A DNA stretch of 10,129 nucleotides from CBFIHN01 sp965662575. GTDB taxonomy: Bacteria; Pseudomonadota; Gammaproteobacteria; Francisellales; CACEW01. Within the stretch, counting starts at the first letter, position 1. Every line of letters starts with the position of its first letter. The notes below the pieces were generated by a model that saw only the letters and a program-made list of their open reading frames with translations, was not told the origin of the DNA and made no database searches. Position numbers and translations under genes: made by a program. The stretch is from positions 1-10,129 of the forward strand of contig CBFIHN010000052.1 in the NCBI GenBank assembly GCA_965662575.1. Reading direction: 5' to 3'. Shown here one piece after another: positions 1 through 7,334 of this stretch.

Positions 1-1961
1 AGTATACCGTCGAGATTACACCAAAAATCAAAAAGCTGTCGCGTAATCGCGTCAGTATTACTATCCAAATTTCTGAGGGCGTCTATGCCAAGATTAATCG
101 GATTACCCTTGTTGGTAATCGAGCCTTTTCACAAGATTTGTTATTGAAGCAGCTTGACCTATCAACTCCTCATCTATTCTCCTTTATCACCGGTAATGAT
201 CAATACTCACAACAAAAACTCAATGACTCATTACAAGCGCTCAGAAATTTTTATCTTGACCGTGGGTATTTGCGCTTTTATGTATCATCTACTCAGGTTT
301 CATTATCCAAAGCACGACGCAAGACCTTTCTGACCATTAATATCCATGAAGGCAAACAATATCGTATCAGGAAAATACAAATCAAAGGTCATTTGCCATT
401 TGATAAGCAACGTTTTGAGCAACGGCTGTCAATTCAACCTGGACAAATTTTCTCTCGTGCTGAGGTATTAGCAAGTAATCAAAAAATGATCCAACTACTG
501 GGTGACCATGGCTATGCTTTCGCAAGTATTAAGCCAGTGCCAACAATTGATGATAAAACTGATACAGTCAATCTGGCGTTCTACATCAACCCCGGCCGTC
601 AAGTCTATGTGAAAAATATCACCTTCAGTGGCAACAGTGTCACTGACGACCGCACATTGCGTGAACAAATGCGGTATGTTGCTGGCAGCCAATATGACCT
701 AGGTAAAATTGATGAGTCTAAACAGCGTATTTTGCGTTATTACAGTTTTATTAGCAATGTAGACGCCCAAACCAAGCCAGTCCCTGGTAGTAACAACCAA
801 GTGGATATTAACTATCATGTGCTAGAAAACAATGTCTCTAATCAAATTAGTTTTAGCCTAGGATATTCTGAGCTAGATAAATTTTTGGTCGGTGCTAATC
901 TGGGTATGCCCAATATGTTTGGTACTGGTAACACTTTTAATATCAGCACACAATTAAGTAAACCCTATAAAACACTAAACCTTAGCTTCACCGAGCCGTT
1001 TTTCACGTTAAGTGGTGTCAGCCAAACTGTTGGATTTTATTTAACCAATATCGATAACAGCAACCGAGATTTGGCTAACTACTCAACTAACTCGTATGGT
1101 GCAACGCTTAATTATGCTATTCCACTCAACAATAATGACTCTTTTAATATTGGGCCAGGGATTGATAACACCAAACTCGAGCAGCCTTCTGGTGGGACCT
1201 CAAAGACTGTCAATGGCTTTATCGCCAAACAGAACGGGCGCAATGATTATAATACCTTAAGCCTAAATCTTGGCTGGAGTCGCAATACACTAAACCGAGC
1301 GATATTCGCAACAGCGGGGTACACGGCTAGTGTTAATGCCGATATTGCCTCGCCGGCCAGTACGTTAAAATGGTATAAAATTAGTGCGCAAGGCACCTGG
1401 TACCACCCTATTAATAATACGTACACTTTGTCATTTAACACTTTCGCTGGTTATGGTGGTGGTTATGCCAGTACCAAACACTTACCCTTTTTTAACAACT
1501 TTTTTGCCGGTGGCTGGGGATCTGTCCGTGGGTTTTCATCAGGCAGTCTTGGTCCAAAAGACACGGTAGTTTGCACAGCTCAAGGTGTTAGTGATGGCAC
1601 TTGCACAACTGCTGGCACAGAAGCACAAGGGCAATCAATTGGTGGCAATTTAAGTGTCTCTGCTAGTACCAACCTCTATTTCCCTGTCCCCTTCACTCAT
1701 CAAAACCCCAATTTGCGCGCAGGTGTCTTTGTTGATATGGGCAATGTTTACCAAACTTATAAAAGTGATACAATATACACAGCGGATGGTGTGACTTCAC
1801 CACAGAAACCAAATTTTAACAATTTGCGTTACTCAACTGGAGTCTCATTACAATGGCGATCACCTCTTGGCCCGTTGGCTTTTAGTATCGCCAAGCCACT
1901 CAATAAAAAACCCGGTGATGATACCGAGATGTTTAACTTTACCTTGGGTGGTAATTTTTAG
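1..1961 (+). CDS. bamA: Outer membrane protein assembly factor BamA (5' end missing)
   Basis: BamA is the central Omp85-family subunit of the BAM complex, which folds and inserts beta-barrel proteins into the outer membrane. The reading frame is open from nt 3, so the start lies upstream of the window; a TTG at 138 is internal. About 652 residues are visible. From memory of E. coli BamA (810 aa), roughly 140 residues are missing: POTRA1 and most of POTRA2. Visible parts are the tail of POTRA2, POTRA3 (fragment residues ~32-117, with a VGN motif), POTRA4 (~118-199), POTRA5 (~200-275) and the 16-strand barrel (~280-652). The VRGF motif of loop 6 is at nt 1524-1535. Two cysteines spaced 10 residues apart (codons at 1572 and 1602) match the loop-6 disulfide pair of E. 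coli. The protein ends in Phe after an alternating FNFTLGGNF strand, as expected of a barrel C-terminus. The skp gene follows 24 nt later. Confidence 0.97.
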   Translation, partial: YTVEITPKIKKLSRNRVSITIQISEGVYAKINRITLVGNRAFSQDLLLKQLDLSTPHLFSFITGNDQYSQQKLNDSLQALRNFYLDRGYLRFYVSSTQVSLSKARRKTFLTINIHEGKQYRIRKIQIKGHLPFDKQRFEQRLSIQPGQIFSRAEVLASNQKMIQLLGDHGYAFASIKPVPTIDDKTDTVNLAFYINPGRQVYVKNITFSGNSVTDDRTLREQMRYVAGSQYDLGKIDESKQRILRYYSFISNVDAQTKPVPGSNNQVDINYHVLENNVSNQISFSLGYSELDKFLVGANLGMPNMFGTGNTFNISTQLSKPYKTLNLSFTEPFFTLSGVSQTVGFYLTNIDNSNRDLANYSTNSYGATLNYAIPLNNNDSFNIGPGIDNTKLEQPSGGTSKTVNGFIAKQNGRNDYNTLSLNLGWSRNTLNRAIFATAGYTASVNADIASPASTLKWYKISAQGTWYHPINNTYTLSFNTFAGYGGGYASTKHLPFFNNFFAGGWGSVRGFSSGSLGPKDTVVCTAQGVSDGTCTTAGTEAQGQSIGGNLSVSASTNLYFPVPFTHQNPNLRAGVFVDMGNVYQTYKSDTIYTADGVTSPQKPNFNNLRYSTGVSLQWRSPLGPLAFSIAKPLNKKPGDDTEMFNFTLGGNF

Positions 1962-1985
1962 TTTATATTTTAGGAGAGATATTTT

Positions 1986-2495
1986 ATGATCAAGCAGTCT
2001 TTGGCTTTGGCCTCAGCATTAGCACTTAGCACGTCTGTTAGCTTTGCAGCAACACATGTCGAAGCAAATCACATTGGCATTGTCGACTTTCAAAAACTAT
2101 TTAAAAGCGCACCACAAGGTGAAAAAGCTTTTAATCAAGATAAAATGACTTTAGGTAAACAATTATCTCAAATCAAAGCAGAAGTTAAGAAGCTAAAAGT
2201 TGAGCTAGGTAATTTCAAGAAAAATAAAGCAACTTATAGTAAGAAAGAACTCCAGTCACATACACAAAAAATAGAGCATGATCAAGAAACTTATCAAGAT
2301 CATTATCAAACCTATTTAAAAGATTTACAAAAAGATAAGTTAGCCGTACTTGAAAGCTTCAGTAAGGCAGCAAAAAAAGCAGTTAAATCAGTTGCTAAAC
2401 AGCATCATTATGATTTAGTGCTCAATGCGCAATCTGTTCCTTATTTTGGTCAAGCACACGATATTACCGATCTTGTACTGGCTAAAATGAAATAA
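1986..2495 (+). CDS. skp: Periplasmic chaperone Skp/OmpH
   Basis: Skp is a trimeric periplasmic chaperone that holds unfolded outer-membrane proteins on their way to BamA. The 169-residue product is close to the usual family length. It starts with a signal peptide (Lys near the N-terminus, an Ala/Leu-rich core, likely cleavage after SFA, residue 21). The mature protein opens with the family's IGIVDFQKLF segment, continues with a long Lys/Gln/Glu-rich helical region (~residues 40-130) that would form the tentacle coiled coils, and ends with the typical C-terminal YDLVLNAQSVPYF segment. A strong Shine-Dalgarno sequence (AGGAG, 1972-1976) precedes the ATG by 9 nt. The neighbour upstream is bamA, its functional partner. 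An intrinsic terminator follows 25 nt after the stop codon, so skp may be the last gene of a bamA-skp transcript, with partial read-through into lpxD. Confidence 0.95.
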   Translation: MIKQSLALASALALSTSVSFAATHVEANHIGIVDFQKLFKSAPQGEKAFNQDKMTLGKQLSQIKAEVKKLKVELGNFKKNKATYSKKELQSHTQKIEHDQETYQDHYQTYLKDLQKDKLAVLESFSKAAKKAVKSVAKQHHYDLVLNAQSVPYFGQAHDITDLVLAKMK

Positions 2496-2520
2496 TCTTT
2501 TTTATTTCTAAACCGTTATC

Positions 2521-2547
2521 AAGCCCAGGCTCTGCTTGGGCTTTTTT
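2521..2547 (+). terminator. Intrinsic terminator or attenuator between skp and lpxD
   Basis: The arms AAGCCCAGGC (2521-2530) and GCTTGGGCTT (2534-2543) pair over 10 bp with one G-T wobble around a 3-nt TCT loop. A run of six T (2542-2547) follows directly. This is a textbook Rho-independent terminator for the + strand. It ends only 11 nt before the lpxD start codon, so it probably acts as a leaky terminator within the cluster. No -35/-10 pair is evident between skp and the hairpin. Confidence 0.88.
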
Positions 2548-2558
2548 GCGAGTACCGC

Positions 2559-3608
2559 ATGAATACCCTCTACACACTGTCTGATATTGCCGATTACCTT
2601 GGTGCAACGATTATTGGTTGTGAGACCCCCGGTAAAGTTGTGATAAAAGAAATAAGCCCACTCGACTCAGCTGGTGCTCATTCATTGAGTTTTCTCAATG
2701 ACAAAAAATATCTCAAGCAATTGCCTCATACACAAGCTGCTGCAGTGATGATCAATGAACAACACCTTGCTCATTGTCAGCAACCAGCGATACTTGTTGA
2801 GGACCCTTATCTTGGTTTAGCGAAAGTCAGCCAGTTAATTTATGCGCAGAAACCGCTGAATCCCCGTGTTGCTGAAACAGCGATCATCGCAAAAACAGCG
2901 ACAATTGCTAAAACAGCGACGGTGGGCAATCGAGTCACTATTGGTGATGGGGTCATCATTGGCGATGGAGCCATCATTGGTGATGGCTGTATCATCATGG
3001 ATCACTGCACCATTGGAGCACAGAGTAAATTGTGGCCAAATGTCGTGATCTATCACCGAACGTCACTCGGAAAGCACTGTGAAATACATAGCAATAGCAC
3101 AATTGGTAGTGATGGATTTGGTAATGCTTTTGATCGTGACACGCACAGTTGGGTAAAGATTTTACAAATTGGCAATGTTGTGATCGGCGACCATGTTGAA
3201 ATTGGTGCAAATACCTCAATTGATCGAGGAACCCTTGGCGACACAGAGATTGCAGACTATGTTAAAATCGACAATCAAGTCCAAATCGCGCATAATGTCA
3301 AAATTGGTCGTGCCACTGCTATTGCTGGGCAGACAGGTATTGCTGGTAGTACTCGCATTGGTGCTTACTGTCTGATTGGGGGTGCTTGTGCAATTACCGG
3401 ACACATTCGCATTGCTGACCATGTCCATATCACAGGCATGAGCATGATCACTCATCATATTTTAGAGCCCGGGGCATACTCATCCGGTATTCCGGCGCGC
3501 AAACGCCAAACTTGGCACCGCAATGTGGCCAGGTTCCAACAGTTGGATGCGATGGCAAAAAAACTCCGCCAATTAGATAAGCGAGTTCAACAATTAGATA
3601 AAAGGTAA
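2559..3608 (+). CDS. lpxD: UDP-3-O-(3-hydroxyacyl)glucosamine N-acyltransferase LpxD
   Basis: LpxD adds the second (R)-3-hydroxyacyl chain, from acyl-ACP to the 2-amino group of UDP-3-O-acyl-glucosamine, in the third step of lipid A synthesis (cytoplasm). The 349-residue product matches the family length (E. coli about 341). It has an N-terminal uridine-binding domain (~1-100), then a left-handed beta-helix of hexapeptide repeats (~104-300) with the conserved GSDGFG segment (183-188), then a C-terminal helix. The catalytic His is H245 in QIAHNVKIG (E. coli H239). Met296 in TGMSM aligns with the E. coli acyl-chain ruler M290, which suggests a C14-type chain. The C-terminal helix ends with two QLDKR heptads. 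The ATG at 2559 fits the family N-terminus but has only a weak Shine-Dalgarno (GCGAG), and it lies 11 nt after a terminator T-tract. fabZ starts 3 nt after the stop. Confidence 0.97.
   Translation: MNTLYTLSDIADYLGATIIGCETPGKVVIKEISPLDSAGAHSLSFLNDKKYLKQLPHTQAAAVMINEQHLAHCQQPAILVEDPYLGLAKVSQLIYAQKPLNPRVAETAIIAKTATIAKTATVGNRVTIGDGVIIGDGAIIGDGCIIMDHCTIGAQSKLWPNVVIYHRTSLGKHCEIHSNSTIGSDGFGNAFDRDTHSWVKILQIGNVVIGDHVEIGANTSIDRGTLGDTEIADYVKIDNQVQIAHNVKIGRATAIAGQTGIAGSTRIGAYCLIGGACAITGHIRIADHVHITGMSMITHHILEPGAYSSGIPARKRQTWHRNVARFQQLDAMAKKLRQLDKRVQQLDKR
2868..2993 (+). repeat. Seven 18-nt hexapeptide-repeat units inside lpxD
   Basis: Seven consecutive 18-nt units encode hexapeptides of the LpxD beta-helix (VAETAI, IAKTAT, IAKTAT, VGNRVT, IGDGVI, IGDGAI, IGDGCI). 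Units 1-3 (2868-2921) share an AAACAGCGA core. Units 5-7 (2940-2993) share ATTGGNGATGG and differ at only a few bases. The periodicity is expected from the fold, but the nucleotide similarity between adjacent units is higher than protein constraint alone requires. The total number of hexads before the conserved LW-N segment appears equal to that in E. coli LpxD, so the helix is not lengthened. Confidence 0.8.
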
Positions 3609-3611
3609 CCA

Positions 3612-4064
3612 ATGACTGAGTTCCAAGAAATTCTCAAGCTAATGCCACACCGCTACCCTTTTTTGTTGGTCGATCGTATTATTGAATTCAATCCTCATCA
3701 TTCCATCAAAGTATTAAAGAATGTCACCTTTAACGAGCCATTCTTTCAAGGACATTTTCCTGGCACGCCGGTTATGCCAGGTGTTCTGATGCTAGAAGCA
3801 ATGGCACAGTCAGTTGCGCTACTTGCCTTTAAAAGTTTGCAACATGACGAAATAACGCTCACTGGTAATGAATTATTTTTATTTGCGGGTATTGATAATG
3901 CTCGTTTTCGCCAACCGGTTGTTCCTGGCGATCAATTAATCATTGAAAGCACACTGGGTAAATCACGCAAAAATATCTGGAAGGCATCCTGTGAAGTGAA
4001 AGTAGGTGATAAAATAGCCAGCTCAGCTGATTTAATCGCGGCTTACCAAGCAGGTGACCAATAG
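3612..4064 (+). CDS. fabZ: 3-hydroxyacyl-[acyl-carrier-protein] dehydratase FabZ
   Basis: FabZ dehydrates (R)-3-hydroxyacyl-ACP to trans-2-enoyl-ACP in the elongation cycle of type II fatty acid synthesis, and so competes with LpxA and LpxD for the same substrate. The 150-residue product is a single hot-dog domain of normal length. It carries the signatures PHRYPFLLVDRI (residues 12-23) and GHFPGTPVMPGVLMLEAMAQ (47-66). The catalytic residues are His48 and Glu62, with the same 14-residue spacing as E. coli H54/E68. The ATG follows lpxD by 3 nt, and a Shine-Dalgarno (AAAGG, 3601-3605) lies inside the end of lpxD. Placement between lpxD and lpxA is the conserved gammaproteobacterial order and suggests balanced expression of phospholipid and lipid A synthesis. 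Confidence 0.97.
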   Translation: MTEFQEILKLMPHRYPFLLVDRIIEFNPHHSIKVLKNVTFNEPFFQGHFPGTPVMPGVLMLEAMAQSVALLAFKSLQHDEITLTGNELFLFAGIDNARFRQPVVPGDQLIIESTLGKSRKNIWKASCEVKVGDKIASSADLIAAYQAGDQ

Positions 4065-4066
4065 AG

Positions 4067-4840
4067 ATGGTTGATCCTCGTGCAGTCATTGCAGCAGGCG
4101 CAAAAATTGCCGATGATGTTGACATTGGTGCTTATAGTGTTATTGGTGAACATGTCTCGATTGATAGTGGCACTTGGGTTGGGCCACACGTTGTCATTAA
4201 TGGCCACACCACGATTGGCAAGCATAATAAAATTTACCAATTCGCTTCGGTTGGTGAAGCACCACAAGACAAAAAATATGCGGATGAACTAACGTATCTT
4301 GAGATTGGTGACTTTAATGTCATTCGTGAAAGTGTGACAGTCCACCGGGGCACTGCCCAGGATCGCGGCATCACCAAAATTGGGCATGGTAATTTGCTGA
4401 TGGCCTACGTCCATATTGCGCATGACTGCCATATTGGCGACCACAATATTTTTGCTAACTGTGCGGCAATTGCCGGTCATGTCAATATGACGAATCATAT
4501 TATTGTTAGTGCTTTTTGTGGTATCCACCAATTCTGCCATATTGGCGAATATAGTTTTCTGTCGCATGCCAGTTTAGTCAGCAAAGATGTGCCACCCTAT
4601 GTCATGATTACTGGCGGCAATAAAGCAACGGTTTGCGGTTTGAATATTGAAGGCTTAAAACGCCAAGGCTTTTCCAGCGAGACAATTAATCAACTCAGGC
4701 AAGCCTATAAAGTGATTTATCGTCAAAGCCTACGTACTTCTGAGGCCATTGAAAAATTACATACTATGAGCCAAAACTGTGCAGCGATTGAACCCCTAAC
4801 CAACTTTTTACGCCATTCAACACGTGGCATTATCCGATGA
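4067..4840 (+). CDS. lpxA: UDP-N-acetylglucosamine O-acyltransferase LpxA
   Basis: LpxA carries out the first step of lipid A synthesis, moving a (R)-3-hydroxyacyl chain from ACP to the 3-OH of UDP-GlcNAc in the cytoplasm. The 257-residue product is close to the E. coli length (262). It has hexapeptide repeats forming a left-handed beta-helix (~1-185) and a C-terminal helical domain with NIEGLKRQGFS and the final STRGIIR. Catalytic and binding residues in HIAHD are H116, H119 (E. coli H125) and D120; H154 in IHQFC matches E. coli H160. The ungapped alignment through FCHIG...DVPPYV puts Ser166-His167 where E. coli has Gly172-Gly173, the acyl-chain ruler, so the preferred chain length may differ. 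The start is 2 nt after the fabZ stop, with an AGGTGA Shine-Dalgarno at 4052-4057. The TGA overlaps the lpxB ATG. Confidence 0.97.
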   Translation: MVDPRAVIAAGAKIADDVDIGAYSVIGEHVSIDSGTWVGPHVVINGHTTIGKHNKIYQFASVGEAPQDKKYADELTYLEIGDFNVIRESVTVHRGTAQDRGITKIGHGNLLMAYVHIAHDCHIGDHNIFANCAAIAGHVNMTNHIIVSAFCGIHQFCHIGEYSFLSHASLVSKDVPPYVMITGGNKATVCGLNIEGLKRQGFSSETINQLRQAYKVIYRQSLRTSEAIEKLHTMSQNCAAIEPLTNFLRHSTRGIIR

Positions 4841-5991
4841 GAATTGCGGTTGTTGCCGGAGAGCTCTCTGGTGATCATCTAGCTTGTGGCCTTATCGATA
4901 AACTCAAACAAACTTACCCGGATGCCATTATAGAAGGGATTGCCGGCCCCAAGATGATGGCTGCCGGTTGCATGAGTCTTTTTCCATTAGATGTCCTGTC
5001 GGTCATGGGTTTTAGTGAAGTACTAAAAAATCTTTATGCCATTTGGCAAGTGTATCGCCAATTACGACAACATTGGCAGCACAATCCACCGGATCTTTTT
5101 ATTGGTATTGATGCCCCAGATTTTAATTTGAAGATCGCCGATAAACTCAAACAGCAAGGTTGCAAAACCGTACAATATGTCAGCCCCTCGGTTTGGGCCT
5201 GGAAAGCATGGCGTATAAAAAAAATTAAACGTGCGACTGACCTGGTCTTATGCTTATTCCCCTTTGAAGCGGCATTCTACCAGCAGCATCATCACCCAGC
5301 AGTTTTTGTTGGTCATCCCAAGGCAGATCAAATTCCGCTGCAAGTGGACACCAGGCACTATCGTCAACTGCTCAATCTAGAAACTGATGGCACCTATATT
5401 GCCCTACTGCCAGGTAGTCGGCACCAGGAATTGAAGTATCTTTTACCGACATTCTTGCAAACAGTGAAACGGTGTTTACAATACAACCCGACATTAAAAT
5501 TTTTACTTCCGTTGGCCAAACCCAAGTTAATGGAGGATATGAAGGCCTACAAGACAGACATCGACACACTACCGATTACCTTATTAATGGGCCAATCTCA
5601 GGAAGCAATGGCTGCCGCAAATACAATTTTACTTGCGTCAGGCACTGCCACACTGGAAGCCATGCTTTGGAAAAAACCCATGGTTGTTGCCTATCGTTGT
5701 TCATGGCTGACTTATCATATTGTTAAATATTTAATTACCATAAAATTTATTGCTTTACCGAATATTCTGGCAGGCAAGTATTTAGTCCCTGAATTTATCC
5801 AAAAAAATGCGCGCGCAGAGTCATTAGCCATTGCATTGATGAGCAGCTTGGACGACTCATCCGATGTACAAAAAGAGTTTATTGCCATGCATCACCACTT
5901 AAAGCAGGATGCTGATGCACTGGCCTTTGAGGCAGTGCAATCATTGATCAGCGATGTAGTTGGGCACAAAATATCAATATCCACATGCTAA
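4837..5991 (+). CDS. lpxB: Lipid-A-disaccharide synthase LpxB
   Basis: LpxB is a GT-B fold, family GT19 glycosyltransferase. It joins UDP-2,3-diacylglucosamine to lipid X (2,3-diacylglucosamine 1-phosphate), releasing UDP and forming the lipid A disaccharide at the inner face of the cytoplasmic membrane. The 384 residues match the family (E. coli about 382). Recognisable segments are AGELSGDHL (7-15), FIGIDAPDFN (88-97), the YVSPSVWAW stretch (114-122), FVGHP (157-161), LLPGSRHQE (190-198, Arg195 matching E. coli R201) and the UDP-binding region ASGTATLEAM (267-276). The start ATG overlaps the lpxA stop as ATGA, and no good Shine-Dalgarno is present, so translation is probably coupled to lpxA. 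The C-terminus seems to run about ten residues past the usual end (VGHKISISTC) and overlaps the rnhB start by 7 nt. Confidence 0.97.
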   Translation: MRIAVVAGELSGDHLACGLIDKLKQTYPDAIIEGIAGPKMMAAGCMSLFPLDVLSVMGFSEVLKNLYAIWQVYRQLRQHWQHNPPDLFIGIDAPDFNLKIADKLKQQGCKTVQYVSPSVWAWKAWRIKKIKRATDLVLCLFPFEAAFYQQHHHPAVFVGHPKADQIPLQVDTRHYRQLLNLETDGTYIALLPGSRHQELKYLLPTFLQTVKRCLQYNPTLKFLLPLAKPKLMEDMKAYKTDIDTLPITLLMGQSQEAMAAANTILLASGTATLEAMLWKKPMVVAYRCSWLTYHIVKYLITIKFIALPNILAGKYLVPEFIQKNARAESLAIALMSSLDDSSDVQKEFIAMHHHLKQDADALAFEAVQSLISDVVGHKISISTC

Positions 5992-6536
5992 TCGCAGGGG
6001 TAGATGAGGTTGGTCGTGGACCATTAGCTGGGCCAGTTGTTGCAGCTGCGGTGATTTTAGATAAACCGATCGAGGGACTCACTGATTCAAAAAAACTGAC
6101 CAGTAAACGCCGTGAAATTTTATTTGAACAAATTCAACAACAAGCTAGAGCAATCAGTATAGGCAGTGCCTCGGTTGAAGAAATTGACCGAATCAATATT
6201 CTACAAGCCAGCCTATTAGCAATGAAACGCGCGGTATTAACCCTACCAACCCAGCCAGACCAAGTGCAAATTGATGGCCAATTCTGTCCTGCACTGCCCT
6301 ATCCCTGCAAGGCCATTATTCAGGGGGACCGTAAGATTTATCAAATCTCAGCGGCATCGATTATTGCTAAAGTCACGCGCGATCGCTTGATGCAAGATCT
6401 GGCAAAAAAACACCCTGGTTATGGATTAGAGAAACACAACGGTTATCCAACCAAACAACACCTGAGCGCTTTACAAGCACTGGGGGTGACAGATATTCAT
6501 CGACGCAGTTTTTCGCCAGTGAAAAAGTACAGCTAA
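5985..6536 (+). CDS. rnhB: Ribonuclease HII
   Basis: RNase HII cuts the RNA strand of RNA-DNA hybrids and starts removal of single ribonucleotides misincorporated into DNA. The 183-residue product is slightly shorter than E. coli RnhB because it begins almost directly at the first catalytic strand (MLIAGVDEVGRGPLAGPV). The DEDD active site is Asp7, Glu8, Asp97 (in QIDG) and Asp115 (in QGDRK). SAASIIAKVTRD (122-133) and HNGYPT (151-156), with the final HRRSFSPVK, are further family signatures. The ATG overlaps the end of lpxB by 7 nt, and I found no in-frame start just upstream and no Shine-Dalgarno, so coupled translation is likely. The lpxB-rnhB pair is conserved in gammaproteobacteria; in E. 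coli dnaE follows, whereas here recO does. Confidence 0.96.
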   Translation: MLIAGVDEVGRGPLAGPVVAAAVILDKPIEGLTDSKKLTSKRREILFEQIQQQARAISIGSASVEEIDRINILQASLLAMKRAVLTLPTQPDQVQIDGQFCPALPYPCKAIIQGDRKIYQISAASIIAKVTRDRLMQDLAKKHPGYGLEKHNGYPTKQHLSALQALGVTDIHRRSFSPVKKYS

Positions 6537-6540
6537 GCCA

Positions 6541-7239
6541 ATGGAATCCGTTTACATTTTGCATCAGCACCCTTATCAAAACAGTAGCGCTATCTTGCGT
6601 TTGTTTAGTCATCAACGTGGTTTGATCAGTGCGATTGCTAAAGGCGCCAAACGATCGAAATCAACCACTCAAGGGTTGTTACAGGCTTTTTTACCACTGA
6701 GGGTTGAACTCTATGGTCAGGGTGATTTGCTCAGACTTAAATCAGCAGAACTAATTCATCCCAGCGATAAGTTGAAACAGAAACCAATGTTAGCAGGCCT
6801 CTACCTCAATGAATTGTTGTTAAAGTTTTTAGTGCCTAATGAACCTCATTATCGTCTATTTCAATGCTATCAGCAGACCTTAATGCACTTAAACCACCAA
6901 TCTCTCTCATTGTTGCTGCGGCGTTTTGAATGGCAGCTATTCAATAGCCTTGGGCTTGCGCCGGATCTCAGTCACGACCAGCGAGGAGAGCCCATTGAAA
7001 CCGATTGCTTTTACCAACTTATTCCAGAACATGCGCCCATTAAAACCACAGTAACAAGCCGGGGACACACTTATCCCGGGTGGTTATTAATGGCGATACA
7101 TAGGCGGCAATGGGAGAACACTGCTGTATTAAAGCACTGCCAACCGTTGTTCCGACATTGGATCAATTATTACAATCATGGCAGTGCACTAAAAACCCCC
7201 AACTTTTATAAACATATCATTGGCAGAAAGGTAAACTAA
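6541..7239 (+). CDS. recO: DNA repair protein RecO
   Basis: RecO works with RecR (and RecF) to load RecA onto SSB-coated single-stranded DNA during gap repair, and it anneals complementary strands. The 232-residue product is near the E. coli length (242). Residues ~1-80 form the OB-fold domain, with the SSAILRLFSHQRGLISAIAKGAKR stretch typical of the family (about 15-38). Residues ~85-232 form the helical domain, with GLYLNELLLKFL (86-97) and RRFEWQLFNSLGLAPDL (127-143). It starts 4 nt after the rnhB stop and has no obvious Shine-Dalgarno, so reinitiation after rnhB is likely. In E. coli recO sits with rnc, era and pdxJ; its position after rnhB is different. It appears to be the last gene of the cluster, though I see no terminator behind it. 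Confidence 0.95.
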   Translation: MESVYILHQHPYQNSSAILRLFSHQRGLISAIAKGAKRSKSTTQGLLQAFLPLRVELYGQGDLLRLKSAELIHPSDKLKQKPMLAGLYLNELLLKFLVPNEPHYRLFQCYQQTLMHLNHQSLSLLLRRFEWQLFNSLGLAPDLSHDQRGEPIETDCFYQLIPEHAPIKTTVTSRGHTYPGWLLMAIHRRQWENTAVLKHCQPLFRHWINYYNHGSALKTPNFYKHIIGRKVN

Positions 7240-7334
7240 ATCGCTGATGTTACACATTAGTTAGTCATCAAGTAAGAAGGTAACTCACCAACACCTGCGG
7301 GACTCAAGTACTGGCCTCAAGATTCGCTCTTTGG

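Noticed and set aside
138..140. TTG at 138 as the start of bamA
   Set aside because: The frame is open back to nt 3 and encodes the BamA POTRA2-POTRA3 junction (NRVSITIQISEG...VGN), so the gene simply begins outside the window.
2473..2498. TTGTAC near the end of skp as a -35 box for an lpxD promoter
   Set aside because: No -10-like hexamer occurs at 16-18 nt spacing; the nearest AT-rich hexamers are too close.
2835..3458. Several open frames on both strands overlapping lpxD
   Set aside because: They mirror the periodic hexapeptide-repeat DNA of lpxD; their translations are low in complexity and match no family.
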